Shown here one piece after another: positions 1 to 8,218 of a DNA stretch of 64,000 bases. The notes under the pieces are model-generated. The model was not told where the DNA came from. It saw only the letters and a program-made list of their open reading frames with translations, and did not search any database. The position numbers and the translations under genes are program-made. Source of the stretch: Raineyella sp044508675 (GTDB lineage Bacteria > Actinomycetota > Actinomycetes > Propionibacteriales > Propionibacteriaceae); NCBI GenBank assembly GCA_044508675.1, contig JBIQHF010000017.1:6134-70133 (forward strand), read 5' to 3'. Positions within the stretch are counted from its first letter, which is position 1; each line of letters opens with the position of its first letter.

Positions 1-845
1 GCCGTCGTCGCGACGAGGGCCGTGGCCCGGACAAGTTCGTCCGCGCGAAGTTCGTCTTCAACGGCGCCGGTGGCTGGGCGCTGAAGATGATGCAGCAGGC
101 CGGCCTCGCCGAGGTCGACGGCTACGCCCTGTTCCCGGTCTCCGGTGCCTTCCTGTCGACGACCGACCCGAAGATCGTCGAGGACCACAAGGTCAAGGTC
201 TACGGAAAGGCCAAGGTCGGTGCCCCGCCGATGTCCAACCCGCACATGGACGCCCGGGTGATCAACTCCAACCGCTCCGTGCTCTTCGGCCCCTACGCCG
301 GTATCGATCCGCGGTTCCTGAAGTTCGGCTCACTGCTCGACCTGCCGAAGATGATCCGGACCCACAACATCATGGCCGTGCTGAACGTGGGCAAGGACAA
401 CATCCCCCTGATCAAGATGCTGGCCGGGATGATCTTCATGACGCCGGGCAAGAAGCTGGCCGAACTGCGCGAGTTCGCTCCCGCCGCGCACATCACCGAC
501 TGGCGGATGATCAAGGCCGGTCAGCGTGCCCAGATCATCAAGACCAACTCGGACGGCAAGGGCGGCAAGCTGGAGTTCGGCACCGAGGTGATCACGTCCC
601 AGGACGGGACGCTGGCGGCGGTGCTGGGCGCTTCCCCGGGCGCGTCGACCGCCGTGCCGATCATGCTGGAACTGCTGGAGCGCTGCTTCCCCGAGCACAT
701 GGAGGACTGGGCCCCGCGCATCAAGGAGGTCATCCCGACCTACGGGGAGAAGCTCTCCGACAATCCGGCGAAGGCCTACAAGGTGATGCAGCACACCGCC
801 GAGGTGCTGGAGATCAACCCGCCGGCCAAGCCGGCCGGCCTCTGA
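1..845 (+). CDS. mqo: Malate:quinone oxidoreductase, C-terminal part
   Basis: The reading frame is open from base 3, so only the last 280 or so residues of a protein of about 490-500 are present. Mqo is a peripheral membrane flavoprotein that oxidises malate to oxaloacetate and passes electrons to quinone. The fragment shows the family's FVFNGAGG stretch near its left end, the FGPYAG segment, and the C-terminal GASPGASTAVP region that contacts FAD. A GC-rich hairpin follows the stop. With sdhCAB in the same window this fits a respiratory TCA cycle. The family assignment rests on these conserved blocks; the N-terminal FAD fold lies outside the window. Confidence 0.93.
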   Translation, partial: RRRDEGRGPDKFVRAKFVFNGAGGWALKMMQQAGLAEVDGYALFPVSGAFLSTTDPKIVEDHKVKVYGKAKVGAPPMSNPHMDARVINSNRSVLFGPYAGIDPRFLKFGSLLDLPKMIRTHNIMAVLNVGKDNIPLIKMLAGMIFMTPGKKLAELREFAPAAHITDWRMIKAGQRAQIIKTNSDGKGGKLEFGTEVITSQDGTLAAVLGASPGASTAVPIMLELLERCFPEHMEDWAPRIKEVIPTYGEKLSDNPAKAYKVMQHTAEVLEINPPAKPAGL

Positions 846-871
846 TCCGGTCGTCCTTCCGACAACGGACC

Positions 872-910
872 GCCGAGGGCGTCCTCCCGACCGGGGGGAC
901 GCCCTCCGGC
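872..910. terminator. Hairpin between convergent mqo and a small gene
   Basis: Arms 872-884 and 897-910 pair over 13 bp with one bulged C. The hairpin lies in the gap between two genes that end toward each other, so it can serve both. No clear U-tract follows on either strand. Confidence 0.6.
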
Positions 911-911
911 G

Positions 912-1127
912 TCACTCGGGTAGTTCCGTGTCCATCACGTCCGGGATGGTGTCGACCCGCGGCGGATAGAGGATCGAGCGGGCGACGTTGTGGTAGCCGT
1001 AGTCGTCGAGCAGCGTCGCCGCCTGCTTGTCGGTCAGGTCGTACGCGTGGGCGAGCATCCGCACCTGCTCGGTGTAGAACGCGTGCAGCTTGTTCACGCC
1101 CTTGACGAACTCGATGTCGTTCTTCAT
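912..1127 (-). CDS. Small hypothetical protein, 71 residues
   Basis: A short protein of unknown function with no signal peptide or membrane segment. It looks helical and charged in the N-terminal half and proline-containing at the end, where it closes on the acidic residues DTELPE. The start is supported by GAGGAG a few bases upstream. A faint resemblance to the DUF3791 style of small helical protein was considered but is not strong enough to name it. It stands alone, convergent with mqo. Confidence 0.6.
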   Translation of the reverse strand: MKNDIEFVKGVNKLHAFYTEQVRMLAHAYDLTDKQAATLLDDYGYHNVARSILYPPRVDTIPDVMDTELPE

Positions 1128-1269
1128 CCCGCTCCTCTTCGCTCCGGACAGATACGCTGTCTATCCTGCCGTCCGCGAGGGGCATACGCGAGGGGCATAG
1201 GTGAACACCTCCGCCCGACGTGATGACCGGTCACTGTCCGCGGGCCGGGACCGGGCAACGACATCCGGA

Positions 1270-1677
1270 TCAGTCGGCCTGGTCCGCTGCCACCACCAGG
1301 ACGGTCGCCTTCATGGTGTCCCCGCGCAAAAACAGGCGCAGCCCGTCGGGCCCCGCCACGTACGATATCGGTACGGCATGTTGTGCGGGCGAGACCATCA
1401 GCAGGCCGGCGAGCTCGGCCGGGGGAACCTGGCCGACGACGATCGTCGTCGAGTCCGCGAAGACCAGCCGGACCAGTCCGGAACGTGCCGCGGTTCGGAC
1501 ACCCCGCAGCGGCGTTCGGCGGGCGATCAGCTCATCGAGCAGGTCGGCAAGCCGGTCCAACCGGATCTCCGGGGAGAACTCGGCGTCGACGCGGGCGAAC
1601 ATCTCGTCAACCTCGTGCTCCTGGACCGGGTCGAGGTACTGCTGTGGGCGCAGGTTCCGGCGACGGAAGAAGCCCAC
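1270..1677 (-). CDS. Hypothetical protein, 135 residues
   Basis: No family recognised. The N-terminus (MGFFRRRNLRP) is strongly basic, followed by a helical acidic stretch to about residue 55 and then a region of alternating hydrophobic residues suggesting a small beta-rich domain, ending in VLVVAADQAD. There is no signal peptide or membrane helix. It begins 7 bases after the stop of the 86-residue gene upstream, so the two are probably co-transcribed. Function unknown. Confidence 0.6.
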   Translation of the reverse strand: MGFFRRRNLRPQQYLDPVQEHEVDEMFARVDAEFSPEIRLDRLADLLDELIARRTPLRGVRTAARSGLVRLVFADSTTIVVGQVPPAELAGLLMVSPAQHAVPISYVAGPDGLRLFLRGDTMKATVLVVAADQAD

Positions 1678-1684
1678 GAGGAGG

Positions 1685-1945
1685 TCACTCCTTGGTCAGC
1701 CGGCTCAGGTGTTGGCGGGTCGCCTGGCTGAACGGCGCATCATCGCCCTCGTCGTCGATCAGTCGCAGCAGGACCACCAGACGTCGACGGACCTCGGGAC
1801 GCCACACAGCATCAGCCAGGTGGTCGACCATCCGGTCGTCGGTGTCAAGCATGGCAGCCGCTTGGCACAGGTCGCGGAAACTCCACGACATCGGATCGGT
1901 GGAGAGCAACCTGTCGCCCGGGTGCAACCAGCGGACTTCGCCCAT
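1685..1945 (-). CDS. Hypothetical protein, 86 residues
   Basis: A small soluble protein with no recognised domain, rich in leucine, arginine and aspartate, probably all helical (VVLLRLIDDEGDD near the middle). It is the first gene of a likely two-gene unit with the 135-residue gene. The ATG lies 7 bases after a TAGGCT -10-like hexamer, so the mRNA may be leaderless. AGGA also sits just before the ATG but is too close for a normal ribosome binding site. Confidence 0.6.
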   Translation of the reverse strand: MGEVRWLHPGDRLLSTDPMSWSFRDLCQAAAMLDTDDRMVDHLADAVWRPEVRRRLVVLLRLIDDEGDDAPFSQATRQHLSRLTKE

Positions 1946-1952
1946 GTCCTGC

Positions 1953-1958
1953 AGCCTA
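1953..1958 (-). promoter_or_regulatory. -10 element TAGGCT of the small-gene pair
   Basis: TAGGCT fits TANNNT and ends exactly 7 bases before the ATG at 1945, the spacing expected when transcription starts at the start codon. Inferred from position only. Confidence 0.45.
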
Positions 1959-2004
1959 CCTTCCCCGACGCGTCCTCCGAAATGATACGTCCGAGATCGG
2001 CGGA

Positions 2005-2904
2005 TCAGCCGTCGCGCTGCAGGAGATACTCGTTGAGCCCGCGGGTCAGCCCGGCATCGACCGGGAGCGGGCGACCGTCCAGCTCGCGCACCGGTGCCGC
2101 CAGCCGGGTGCTGGAAGTGAACCAGGCCGCCTCGGCGCCGGCGAGCTCCTCGCTACGGATCGACCGGGTGCGGACCGGGATGCCCTGCTGCTCGAACCAG
2201 CGGAAGGCGTCGGCCTGCGTGGTGCCGGGCAGTACGCCGTCCTCGGCGGGCGCGGTGACCACGGTGCCGTCCAGGACGACCAGGAACGAGGATGTGGGGC
2301 CCTCCAGCACGTAGCCGTCCGAGGACAGCAGCAGCGTGTCGTCCGCACCGCGCCGCTTGGCCTCGCGGATCACCGAACGATTGATGGCGTACGACAGCGA
2401 CTTGGCCCCGGCCAGCAGCCACGGCGAGGACGACATCACGTCCCGGGGCAGCCCACGGTCGAGGGTGACGACCCGGATGCCGGTCGTCCGCTCGGGCGCG
2501 TGGTCCGGGGCGAGCATGGCGACCGCCCAGCCGGTCGGCTCGTGCTCGCCCGGCGGGTACTCCAGCCCCCGGGTGAGGATGAACTTGCAGGACGACTCCC
2601 GGCCGGGGTGGCGGTCGTCGAGTTGCTGCACCGCGGTCCGCACCGCCAGCCGGTACACGTCATGGTCCGGGGCCGGCAGGTCCATCAGCCGGGCGGAGCG
2701 GGTGAACCGGTCCAGGTGCGCCTGCAGCGCATGCACCCGCCGGTCCAGAGCCCCGGCGACCTCGAAGATGCCGTCGCCTCGAGTGATCCCCAGGTCGTTC
2801 ACCCGGACCTGGCCGTTCCCGGCGTCCACGGCCCGCAGGGCTTCGGCGGGATCCGGCCGTGCCAGATCGGGCCGATCGATCATCACCAGCACGCTGTCGT
2901 CCAT
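2005..2904 (-). CDS. Class IV PLP aminotransferase / aminodeoxychorismate lyase-like
   Basis: A 299-residue protein of the branched-chain aminotransferase fold (PLP fold type IV). The PLP-binding lysine is K168 in LLAGAKSLSY, and the conserved EGPTSSFL segment follows at 201-208. Family members are branched-chain or D-amino-acid aminotransferases, or PabC, which makes 4-aminobenzoate for folate. The size and the SSSPWLLAGAKS block suggest a PabC-type lyase, but no pabA or pabB is nearby, so the substrate is left open. GAGGAAGG precedes the ATG. It lies downstream of metB in the same direction with about 107 bases between. Confidence 0.8.
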   Translation of the reverse strand: MDDSVLVMIDRPDLARPDPAEALRAVDAGNGQVRVNDLGITRGDGIFEVAGALDRRVHALQAHLDRFTRSARLMDLPAPDHDVYRLAVRTAVQQLDDRHPGRESSCKFILTRGLEYPPGEHEPTGWAVAMLAPDHAPERTTGIRVVTLDRGLPRDVMSSSPWLLAGAKSLSYAINRSVIREAKRRGADDTLLLSSDGYVLEGPTSSFLVVLDGTVVTAPAEDGVLPGTTQADAFRWFEQQGIPVRTRSIRSEELAGAEAAWFTSSTRLAAPVRELDGRPLPVDAGLTRGLNEYLLQRDG

Positions 2905-3011
2905 GGTCCTTCCTCGCCCGGCCGGTGCCTCCGGGTGCCAGGTGCACCGCGGCCACAGCCGGTGCCCCCATTGTCCCTCTGCGGTCGGCCGCCGTCAGGC
3001 CGGGTCCGGGA

Positions 3012-4160
3012 TCAGCCGAGGGCCCTGTCCAGGTCGGCGATCAGGTCGTCGGCATCCTCGATCCCGACCGACAGCCGCAGCAGGTCGTCATCGACCGCCG
3101 CGGCGGTGCCCTCGACCGAGGCGTGGGTCATCGCTGCCGGGTGCTCGACCAGGGATTCGACACCGCCGAGCGACTCGGCGAGCAGGAACACCTCGGTCGA
3201 GGTGGCGACCCGCAGCGCCTCCTCGCGCCCTCCGACCAAGTGGAACGCGACCATCCCGCCGAAATCGCGCATCTGCCGGGCAGCCGTCTCGTGACCCGGG
3301 TCCTGGGCCAGACCTGGGTAGTGGACCCGGGAGACCCGCGGATGGTCGGCCAGGAAGGTGGCCACCTTCATGGCGTTCGCGCAGTGCCGGTCCATCCGGA
3401 CCGCCAGCGTCTTCATGCCCCGCATCAGCAGCCAGGCATCGAAGGGGGAGGAGACGTAGCCGGCGGCGTTCTGCAGGAAACCTATCGACTCGGCCAGCCC
3501 CTCGTCGTTGACCACGATGGCGCCGCCGATCAGGTCGGAGTGTCCGCCCAGGTACTTGGTCGTCGAGTGCACCACGACATCGGCCCCCAGGGCAAGCGGG
3601 TTCTGCAGGTACGGTGAGGCGAAGGTGTTGTCGACCACGACCCGTGCGCCGAGGCCGTGTGCTTCCTCGCAGACCTGAGCCAGGTCGCACACGGTGAGGG
3701 TCGGGTTCGACGGGGATTCCACCCAGACGACCCCGCCCCCCGGTCCGGTCCCGGAGAGCGAACGGTCCAGCGCACCGGGGTCGCACGGGTCGGCCACCAC
3801 CGTCTCGATCCCCCAGTCGGCGAGCACCTGGGTGAGCAGTCGGGTCGTGCCACCGTAGGCGTCGGCACCGATGACGACACGCCCCCCCGGACGCAGGACC
3901 GTACGGAGCACCAGATCGGTCGCGGACATTCCCGAGCCGGTGATGAACGCCCGCTTGCCGTCCTCCAGCGCAGCGAGCTGGGTCGCAGCAGCATCACGGG
4001 TCGGGTTGCCCGCACGCGAGTACTCGTACCCGCCGCGCAGCACGTTCACCCCGTCCTGGACGAACGTGGAGGTCAGGTGCAGAGGGGGCACGACCGCACC
4101 GGTGGTGGGGTCGGGATCCTGACCTGCGCGGATTGCCCTGGTGCTGAAGCCGATTTCCAT
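3012..4160 (-). CDS. metB: Cystathionine gamma-synthase family enzyme
   Basis: A 382-residue member of the Cys/Met metabolism PLP-enzyme family. It joins an activated homoserine ester to cysteine in the transsulfuration route to methionine. Landmarks are the YEYSRAGNPTR substrate block (45-55), the TGSGMSA phosphate loop (74-80), D178 in VVVDNTF, and PLP lysine K202 in STTKYLGG. The frame is open upstream, but ATG 4160 (MEIGFSTRAIRAGQ) is where homologs begin and a TACGGT hexamer lies 7 bases before it. Cystathionine gamma-lyase or O-acetylhomoserine sulfhydrylase activity cannot be excluded from sequence alone. Confidence 0.87.
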   Translation of the reverse strand: MEIGFSTRAIRAGQDPDPTTGAVVPPLHLTSTFVQDGVNVLRGGYEYSRAGNPTRDAAATQLAALEDGKRAFITGSGMSATDLVLRTVLRPGGRVVIGADAYGGTTRLLTQVLADWGIETVVADPCDPGALDRSLSGTGPGGGVVWVESPSNPTLTVCDLAQVCEEAHGLGARVVVDNTFASPYLQNPLALGADVVVHSTTKYLGGHSDLIGGAIVVNDEGLAESIGFLQNAAGYVSSPFDAWLLMRGMKTLAVRMDRHCANAMKVATFLADHPRVSRVHYPGLAQDPGHETAARQMRDFGGMVAFHLVGGREEALRVATSTEVFLLAESLGGVESLVEHPAAMTHASVEGTAAAVDDDLLRLSVGIEDADDLIADLDRALG

Positions 4161-4167
4161 GGGCCCA

Positions 4168-4173
4168 ACCGTA
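4168..4173 (-). promoter_or_regulatory. -10 element TACGGT of metB, leaderless
   Basis: TACGGT ends 7 bases before the metB ATG and no Shine-Dalgarno sequence is present, consistent with leaderless transcription. It also argues for the ATG at 4160 over longer readings. Confidence 0.5.
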
Positions 4174-4341
4174 CCCAGCAGGCCCGCCCCGTCCGCCGAT
4201 CTGGACGCCCGCCCGAACAATCGCGCCGTACTGGGCCACCGGATCCCTTGGAAAGGCCCTCCCGAGTGGTTAACCTGCGGGTGGAAACCGGCGCCAGCGC
4301 TGTCTCCCTGTTTCCAGACTCTTCGAGCGACGGGACCAGCC

Positions 4342-4614
4342 ATGCCGAAAATCGTGCACCAAACAGATGCCGCCCGCTACGAGGCCATCCTCGATGGCAC
4401 GGTCGTCGGGGTCTTGCGGTACTCGCTGACCGGCAAGAAGATGATCATCGAGCACACCGAGACCACCATGGACCTGCGCGGACGGGGCATCGCCCGGCGA
4501 CTCACCAGGTTTGCCTTCGACGACGCCCGGATGCGCGGCCTGGTGGTGGACCCGAAGTGCTCGTTCGCCAAGCGCTTCGTGGACCAGCACCCCGAGTACA
4601 GCGACGTCCTCTGA
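4342..4614 (+). CDS. Small GNAT-like N-acetyltransferase (COG2388 type)
   Basis: A 90-residue protein matching the minimal acetyltransferase family of bacterial YjdJ and human GATD/NATD1: a short beta sheet, then an acetyl-CoA loop of the LRGRGIARRLTRFAFDDAR type (46-64), then the conserved VDPKCSFAKRFVDQHPEY end with its cysteine at C73. The physiological substrate of this family is not known. The frame is open upstream, but ATG 4342 gives the normal family length. It is divergent from metB and convergent with dprA. Confidence 0.85.
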   Translation: MPKIVHQTDAARYEAILDGTVVGVLRYSLTGKKMIIEHTETTMDLRGRGIARRLTRFAFDDARMRGLVVDPKCSFAKRFVDQHPEYSDVL

Positions 4615-4620
4615 CCGACC

Positions 4621-4671
4621 CCGCCCGGCCTGGCCCCTACCAAACCGGGCGGACCCGCTCAGGCCGGGCGG
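4621..4671. terminator. Bidirectional hairpin between the small acetyltransferase and dprA
   Basis: Arms 4621-4632 and 4660-4671 pair perfectly over 12 bp with a long loop. The right arm overlaps the end of dprA. It lies at a convergent junction. Confidence 0.55.
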
Positions 4672-5825
4672 ATCAGGTGGCGGTGGGTCAACTGCCACTG
4701 CCCCACCTGGTTCTCGGCCACCAGACCCTTCACGTCCAGCGACTCCAGGTCTGCCGCACAGCGCGACAGGGGCAGTGCGGCACGCAATGACAGCTCCTCC
4801 AGACCGATGGCACCGCGCGCGGGGAACGCCTCCAGCACCGTCCGCTCGCTTTCCGACAACAGGTCGATCGGTGCCGGCGGCTCCTGGTGACCGAACAGGG
4901 TGTCCTCACCGACCGGCGACAGCAGTGCCCGGATGTCGTCCAGCGAGGAGACCAGCTCCGCCTCGTGGTCCCGAATCAGCCGGTTCGGTGTGACGGACAG
5001 GGCCGAGGTCACCGGCCCCGGCACAGCCATGATCGGTCGGCCGCAATTCGCCGCCCAGGTCACCGTATTGCGGGCCCCCGACCGATACGCCGCCTCCACG
5101 ATCAGGGTGGCCCGCGACAGTGCGGCGATGAGGCGGTTCCGGGCCAGGAAACGCAGCCGGGTCGGGTGCTCGCCCGGCGCCAACTCGGAGACGATCATCC
5201 CTCGCCGAAGCACCGAGTCCAGCAGCCCGCTGTGCGCAGCCGGGTACACCCGGTCGACACCACAGGCCAGCACCGCGACGGTCACCGGGTCGGTGCGTCG
5301 AGTGCTGAGTGCGCCGCGGTGCGAGGCCGCGTCGATCCCGTACGCCGCCCCGGACACCACGGGGATACCGCTGTCGACCAGGTCGTGGCCGAGCTCCAGG
5401 GCCACGTGTTCCCCGTACGCAGTCGAGGCCCGGGAGCCGACCATCGCCACGCCTCGGCCAGCCACCTCGTGGACACCGACGGCTCCCCGCACCCACAGGC
5501 CCAGGGGTGCCCCGGTGCGACCCTGGACCGGCTCGCAGCCGGCGAGGACATCCAGCTGCGTCGGCCACTCCTGGTCACCCGGGACCAGGAACCGGGCGCC
5601 GCTGTCGCGCGTACGCTCGATGGCCGCCCCCAGGTCGAACGCCCGGGCCCGCGGCGCCCAGCGGCTCCGTGACCTTGGGTCGGTGAGGCGGCGCCAGACC
5701 TCCTCGACCCCGAAGGTTGCCACCATCCGCCCCAGCTCGGGGTCCCCCGGCTCGATCACGTGCGCCAGCGCCAGGCGGGTGCTGCGCTCCCCGTCCCAAT
5801 GCGGGTCGTCGGGCCACTCCATCAC
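4659..5825 (-). CDS. dprA: DNA-processing protein DprA
   Basis: A 388-residue DprA/Smf protein, which binds incoming single-stranded DNA and loads RecA during natural transformation. The Rossmann-like core shows AMVGSRASTAYGEHVA (about 126-141), SGAAYGIDAASHRGAL (about 158-173), VLACGVDRVYP, and RNRLIAALS with its following VVEA-like strand. The C-terminal 75 or so residues look like the winged-helix DprA end. It overlaps comM by four bases (ATGA), so the two are translationally coupled at the end of the rnhB-DUF2469-yraN-comM-dprA run. Whether this organism is transformable is not shown. Confidence 0.95.
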   Translation of the reverse strand: MMEWPDDPHWDGERSTRLALAHVIEPGDPELGRMVATFGVEEVWRRLTDPRSRSRWAPRARAFDLGAAIERTRDSGARFLVPGDQEWPTQLDVLAGCEPVQGRTGAPLGLWVRGAVGVHEVAGRGVAMVGSRASTAYGEHVALELGHDLVDSGIPVVSGAAYGIDAASHRGALSTRRTDPVTVAVLACGVDRVYPAAHSGLLDSVLRRGMIVSELAPGEHPTRLRFLARNRLIAALSRATLIVEAAYRSGARNTVTWAANCGRPIMAVPGPVTSALSVTPNRLIRDHEAELVSSLDDIRALLSPVGEDTLFGHQEPPAPIDLLSESERTVLEAFPARGAIGLEELSLRAALPLSRCAADLESLDVKGLVAENQVGQWQLTHRHLIRPA

Positions 5826-7417
5826 GCGCTCCCCGGCAACGCGTGGGTGTCGCCCCGGCGGAACGCCAGGGCCATCTTCAGGTCCTCCTGGTCGGGCACG
5901 TCGTGCCCCGCCAGGTCAGCCAGTGTCCAGGCGATTCGCAACGTGCGCTCCACCCCACGGTTGGAGAGGAGCCCGCGCATCATCGCCTGGTCCAGCAGGT
6001 CGGTCGACTCGGGCAGCGGGAGTCGGGTCCGTAGATACGTGCCGGGCACCTCGCTGTTGGTGCTCCAGTGGGTCCCGCGCAAACGTCGGCGTTGCCGGTC
6101 CCGTGCCGCGACGACCCGGGCCGCGATCACCTCCGTCGCCTCCGGTGGAGGAAGCTGGGCGCCGAGCGCCAGGTAGGCCGACGGTGGCGGTGTCATCCGC
6201 ACGGTGATGTCGATCCGGTCCCGCAGCGGTCCCGAGATCCGTCCCCGATACCGTCGCACCACGGTCGGGGAGCACCGGCATTCGCGCCCCGGCACCCCAG
6301 AGTTCCCGCACGGGCACGGATTGGTGGCGAGGACGAGCTGGAAGCGGGACGGGTAGCGGGCTTCGCCATGGGAGCGGGCCAGCAGCACCTCCCCGGCCTC
6401 CAGTGGCGTCCGCAGGGCGTCGAGGACGATCGGGGAGAACTCTGCGGCCTCGTCGAGGAACAGGATGCCCCCGTGTGCCCGGGAGACCGCCCCGGGGCGG
6501 GCGATCCGGGCTCCCCCACCGACCATGGCCGCGACCGAGCAGGAGTGGTGTGGCGCGGCGAACGGGGGTCGCCGGTCCAGGCTGTGCACCGGTTCGCCGA
6601 GCAGTGAGGCCACCGCTGCGACCTGGAGCGCCTCGGGCACCTCGAGCTCGGGCAGCAGCCCCGGCATGCGGGAGGCGATGAGCGTCTTCCCGATCCCCGG
6701 TGGTCCGCTGAGCATCAGGTGGTGGCCCCCGGCCGCAGCGATCTCGGCGGCCCACCTGGCCTCCCGCTGCCCGACCACGTCGGCGAAGTCCGGCCCAGCG
6801 GTGGAGGCGACGGCGGCAGGCGCGGGCTCGCCCTCGAGCCCCACCAGCACGGGCCGTCCCTGCAGGAGTGCCACCAGGTCGGCCAAGGTGCCCACGGTGC
6901 GGACCTCGATGCCCTCGACGAGGGAGGCCTCGGCCGCCTGCCCCCGGGGCACCACGACTTTCCGGTGTCCCAGGGCCCTGGCCGCCAGGACCGCAGGCAG
7001 CAGTCCCCGGACCCGCCGCACCCGGCCGTCGAGGCCCAGCTCACCCAACAGGACCATCCGGCGTGTGGCGGGCTCCGGTACGGTCCCGGCCGCGGCGAGA
7101 ACCGCCGCGGCGATCGCCAGGTCGTGATGGGACCCGGCCTTGGGCAGGCTGGCCGGAGTCAGGTTGATGGTGAGGGACGTGGCGGGCCAGGACAGCCCGG
7201 TGGCCGCCACCGCGGCCTTGCAGCGGTCCCTGGCCTCGTAGACCGCCGTGTCGGGCAGACCCACCATGATCGTCCTGGGCAGGCCCGACGAGATCATCGC
7301 CTCGACCTCCACCTCCTGGCCGTCCATCCCGATCAGGGCGATCGAGTGCGCGACAGCCGTTCGGGGTCGGGGCGGGGCGTGGTGGGCCGGCAGCGAGACG
7401 TCCGGCCGGGTGGTCAT
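5822..7417 (-). CDS. comM: ComM/YifB family Mg-chelatase-like AAA+ ATPase
   Basis: A 531-residue AAA+ protein. An N-terminal Lon-protease-like domain (about 20-190) is followed by the ATPase domain with Walker A GPPGIGKT at 238-245, Walker B GGILFLDEA, and a cysteine cluster (NPCPCGNSG and ECRCSP), then the magnesium-chelatase C-terminal domain. In proteobacteria ComM is a hexameric helicase that promotes branch migration of transforming DNA; in actinobacteria the role is inferred. Its stop overlaps dprA and its ATG overlaps the yraN stop, so it is one transcription unit with both. Confidence 0.95.
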   Translation of the reverse strand: MTTRPDVSLPAHHAPPRPRTAVAHSIALIGMDGQEVEVEAMISSGLPRTIMVGLPDTAVYEARDRCKAAVAATGLSWPATSLTINLTPASLPKAGSHHDLAIAAAVLAAAGTVPEPATRRMVLLGELGLDGRVRRVRGLLPAVLAARALGHRKVVVPRGQAAEASLVEGIEVRTVGTLADLVALLQGRPVLVGLEGEPAPAAVASTAGPDFADVVGQREARWAAEIAAAGGHHLMLSGPPGIGKTLIASRMPGLLPELEVPEALQVAAVASLLGEPVHSLDRRPPFAAPHHSCSVAAMVGGGARIARPGAVSRAHGGILFLDEAAEFSPIVLDALRTPLEAGEVLLARSHGEARYPSRFQLVLATNPCPCGNSGVPGRECRCSPTVVRRYRGRISGPLRDRIDITVRMTPPPSAYLALGAQLPPPEATEVIAARVVAARDRQRRRLRGTHWSTNSEVPGTYLRTRLPLPESTDLLDQAMMRGLLSNRGVERTLRIAWTLADLAGHDVPDQEDLKMALAFRRGDTHALPGSA

Positions 7418-7800
7418 GCTATCCCTCGCAGGTGGGTCAATTGCGGCTCGCGGTCACCGGTGACCACGATGCCGATGGCATCGAACCGGATCAGCTCGGC
7501 GCCGACCCGCCGCTGGGCCAGATAGGCCGTGGTGACTGCGCGGATCCGGGCGACCTTCGCCGGTGTGATGGCCTCCAGCGGGTCGCCGAAGTCGCGGCCG
7601 ACCCGGGTCTTGACCTCGCAGACCACCAGGACGGTCCCGTCGTCAGGGTCCTCCTCGAGGGCGATGATGTCGACCTCACCGGCGCGGCATCGCCAGTTCC
7701 GCTCGAGCACGACCATTCCGGCCAGCTCGAGCACTTCCACGGCCAGGTCCTCACCCCAGTGGGCGAGGGCCTGCCGGTCCTGCTGCTGTTGCACATCCAT
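7414..7800 (-). CDS. yraN: UPF0102 protein YraN, nuclease-like
   Basis: A 128-residue protein of the YraN family with a restriction-endonuclease-like fold. The hallmark pattern is present: GEDLAVEVLE, then RNWRCRAGEVDIIALEED and VVCEVKTRVG, giving the E-D-ExK metal site. The biological role is unsettled. The frame allows a GTG at 7809, but ATG 7800 has GGAGG eight bases upstream and gives the usual N-terminus. It overlaps comM by four bases. Confidence 0.9.
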   Translation of the reverse strand: MDVQQQQDRQALAHWGEDLAVEVLELAGMVVLERNWRCRAGEVDIIALEEDPDDGTVLVVCEVKTRVGRDFGDPLEAITPAKVARIRAVTTAYLAQRRVGAELIRFDAIGIVVTGDREPQLTHLRGIA

Positions 7801-7909
7801 GCTCCACACCTCCGACAGGAGGGTGGTACGTCACCGTACGGGATCGGCTTCGCCCGCACCGGCTGTGGACGGCCCTCCCGGACCGGGGCCGGCCTGTGGA
7901 CGGCAGTGG

Positions 7910-8218
7910 TCAGGGACGGGGCACGTTGAGGTCGGAGTGGTCGATCTCCTCGATCGACACGTCCCGGAAGGTGAGCACCTTGGCGCTCTTCACGAAGCGG
8001 GCCGGGCGATACATGTCCCACACCCACGCATCGGCCATCGAGACCTCGTAGTAGACGTCGCCGCCCTCGGTGCGGACCTTCAGGTCGACGGCGTTGCACA
8101 AGTAGAAGCGTCGCTCCGTCTCCACGGCATAGGTGAAGATCTCGACCACAGCCTTGTACTCCTTGTACAGCTGCAGCTCGAGGTCGCTCTCGTACTGTTC
8201 CAGGTCCTCAGCGCTCAT
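7910..8218 (-). CDS. DUF2469 family protein
   Basis: A 102-residue acidic protein of a family restricted to actinobacteria and nearly always found beside rnhB. It starts MSAEDLEQYESDLELQLYKEY and contains the conserved ETERRFYLCNAVDLKV and DAWVWDMYRPARFV blocks. No catalytic motif or membrane segment is visible and the function is unknown. Its ATG overlaps the rnhB stop by four bases, so it is coupled to rnhB. Confidence 0.92.
   Translation of the reverse strand: MSAEDLEQYESDLELQLYKEYKAVVEIFTYAVETERRFYLCNAVDLKVRTEGGDVYYEVSMADAWVWDMYRPARFVKSAKVLTFRDVSIEEIDHSDLNVPRP

Noticed and set aside
4161..4341. SAM riboswitch or T-box before metB
   Set aside because: A -10 hexamer lies 7 bases before the metB start, leaving no leader to form a riboswitch.
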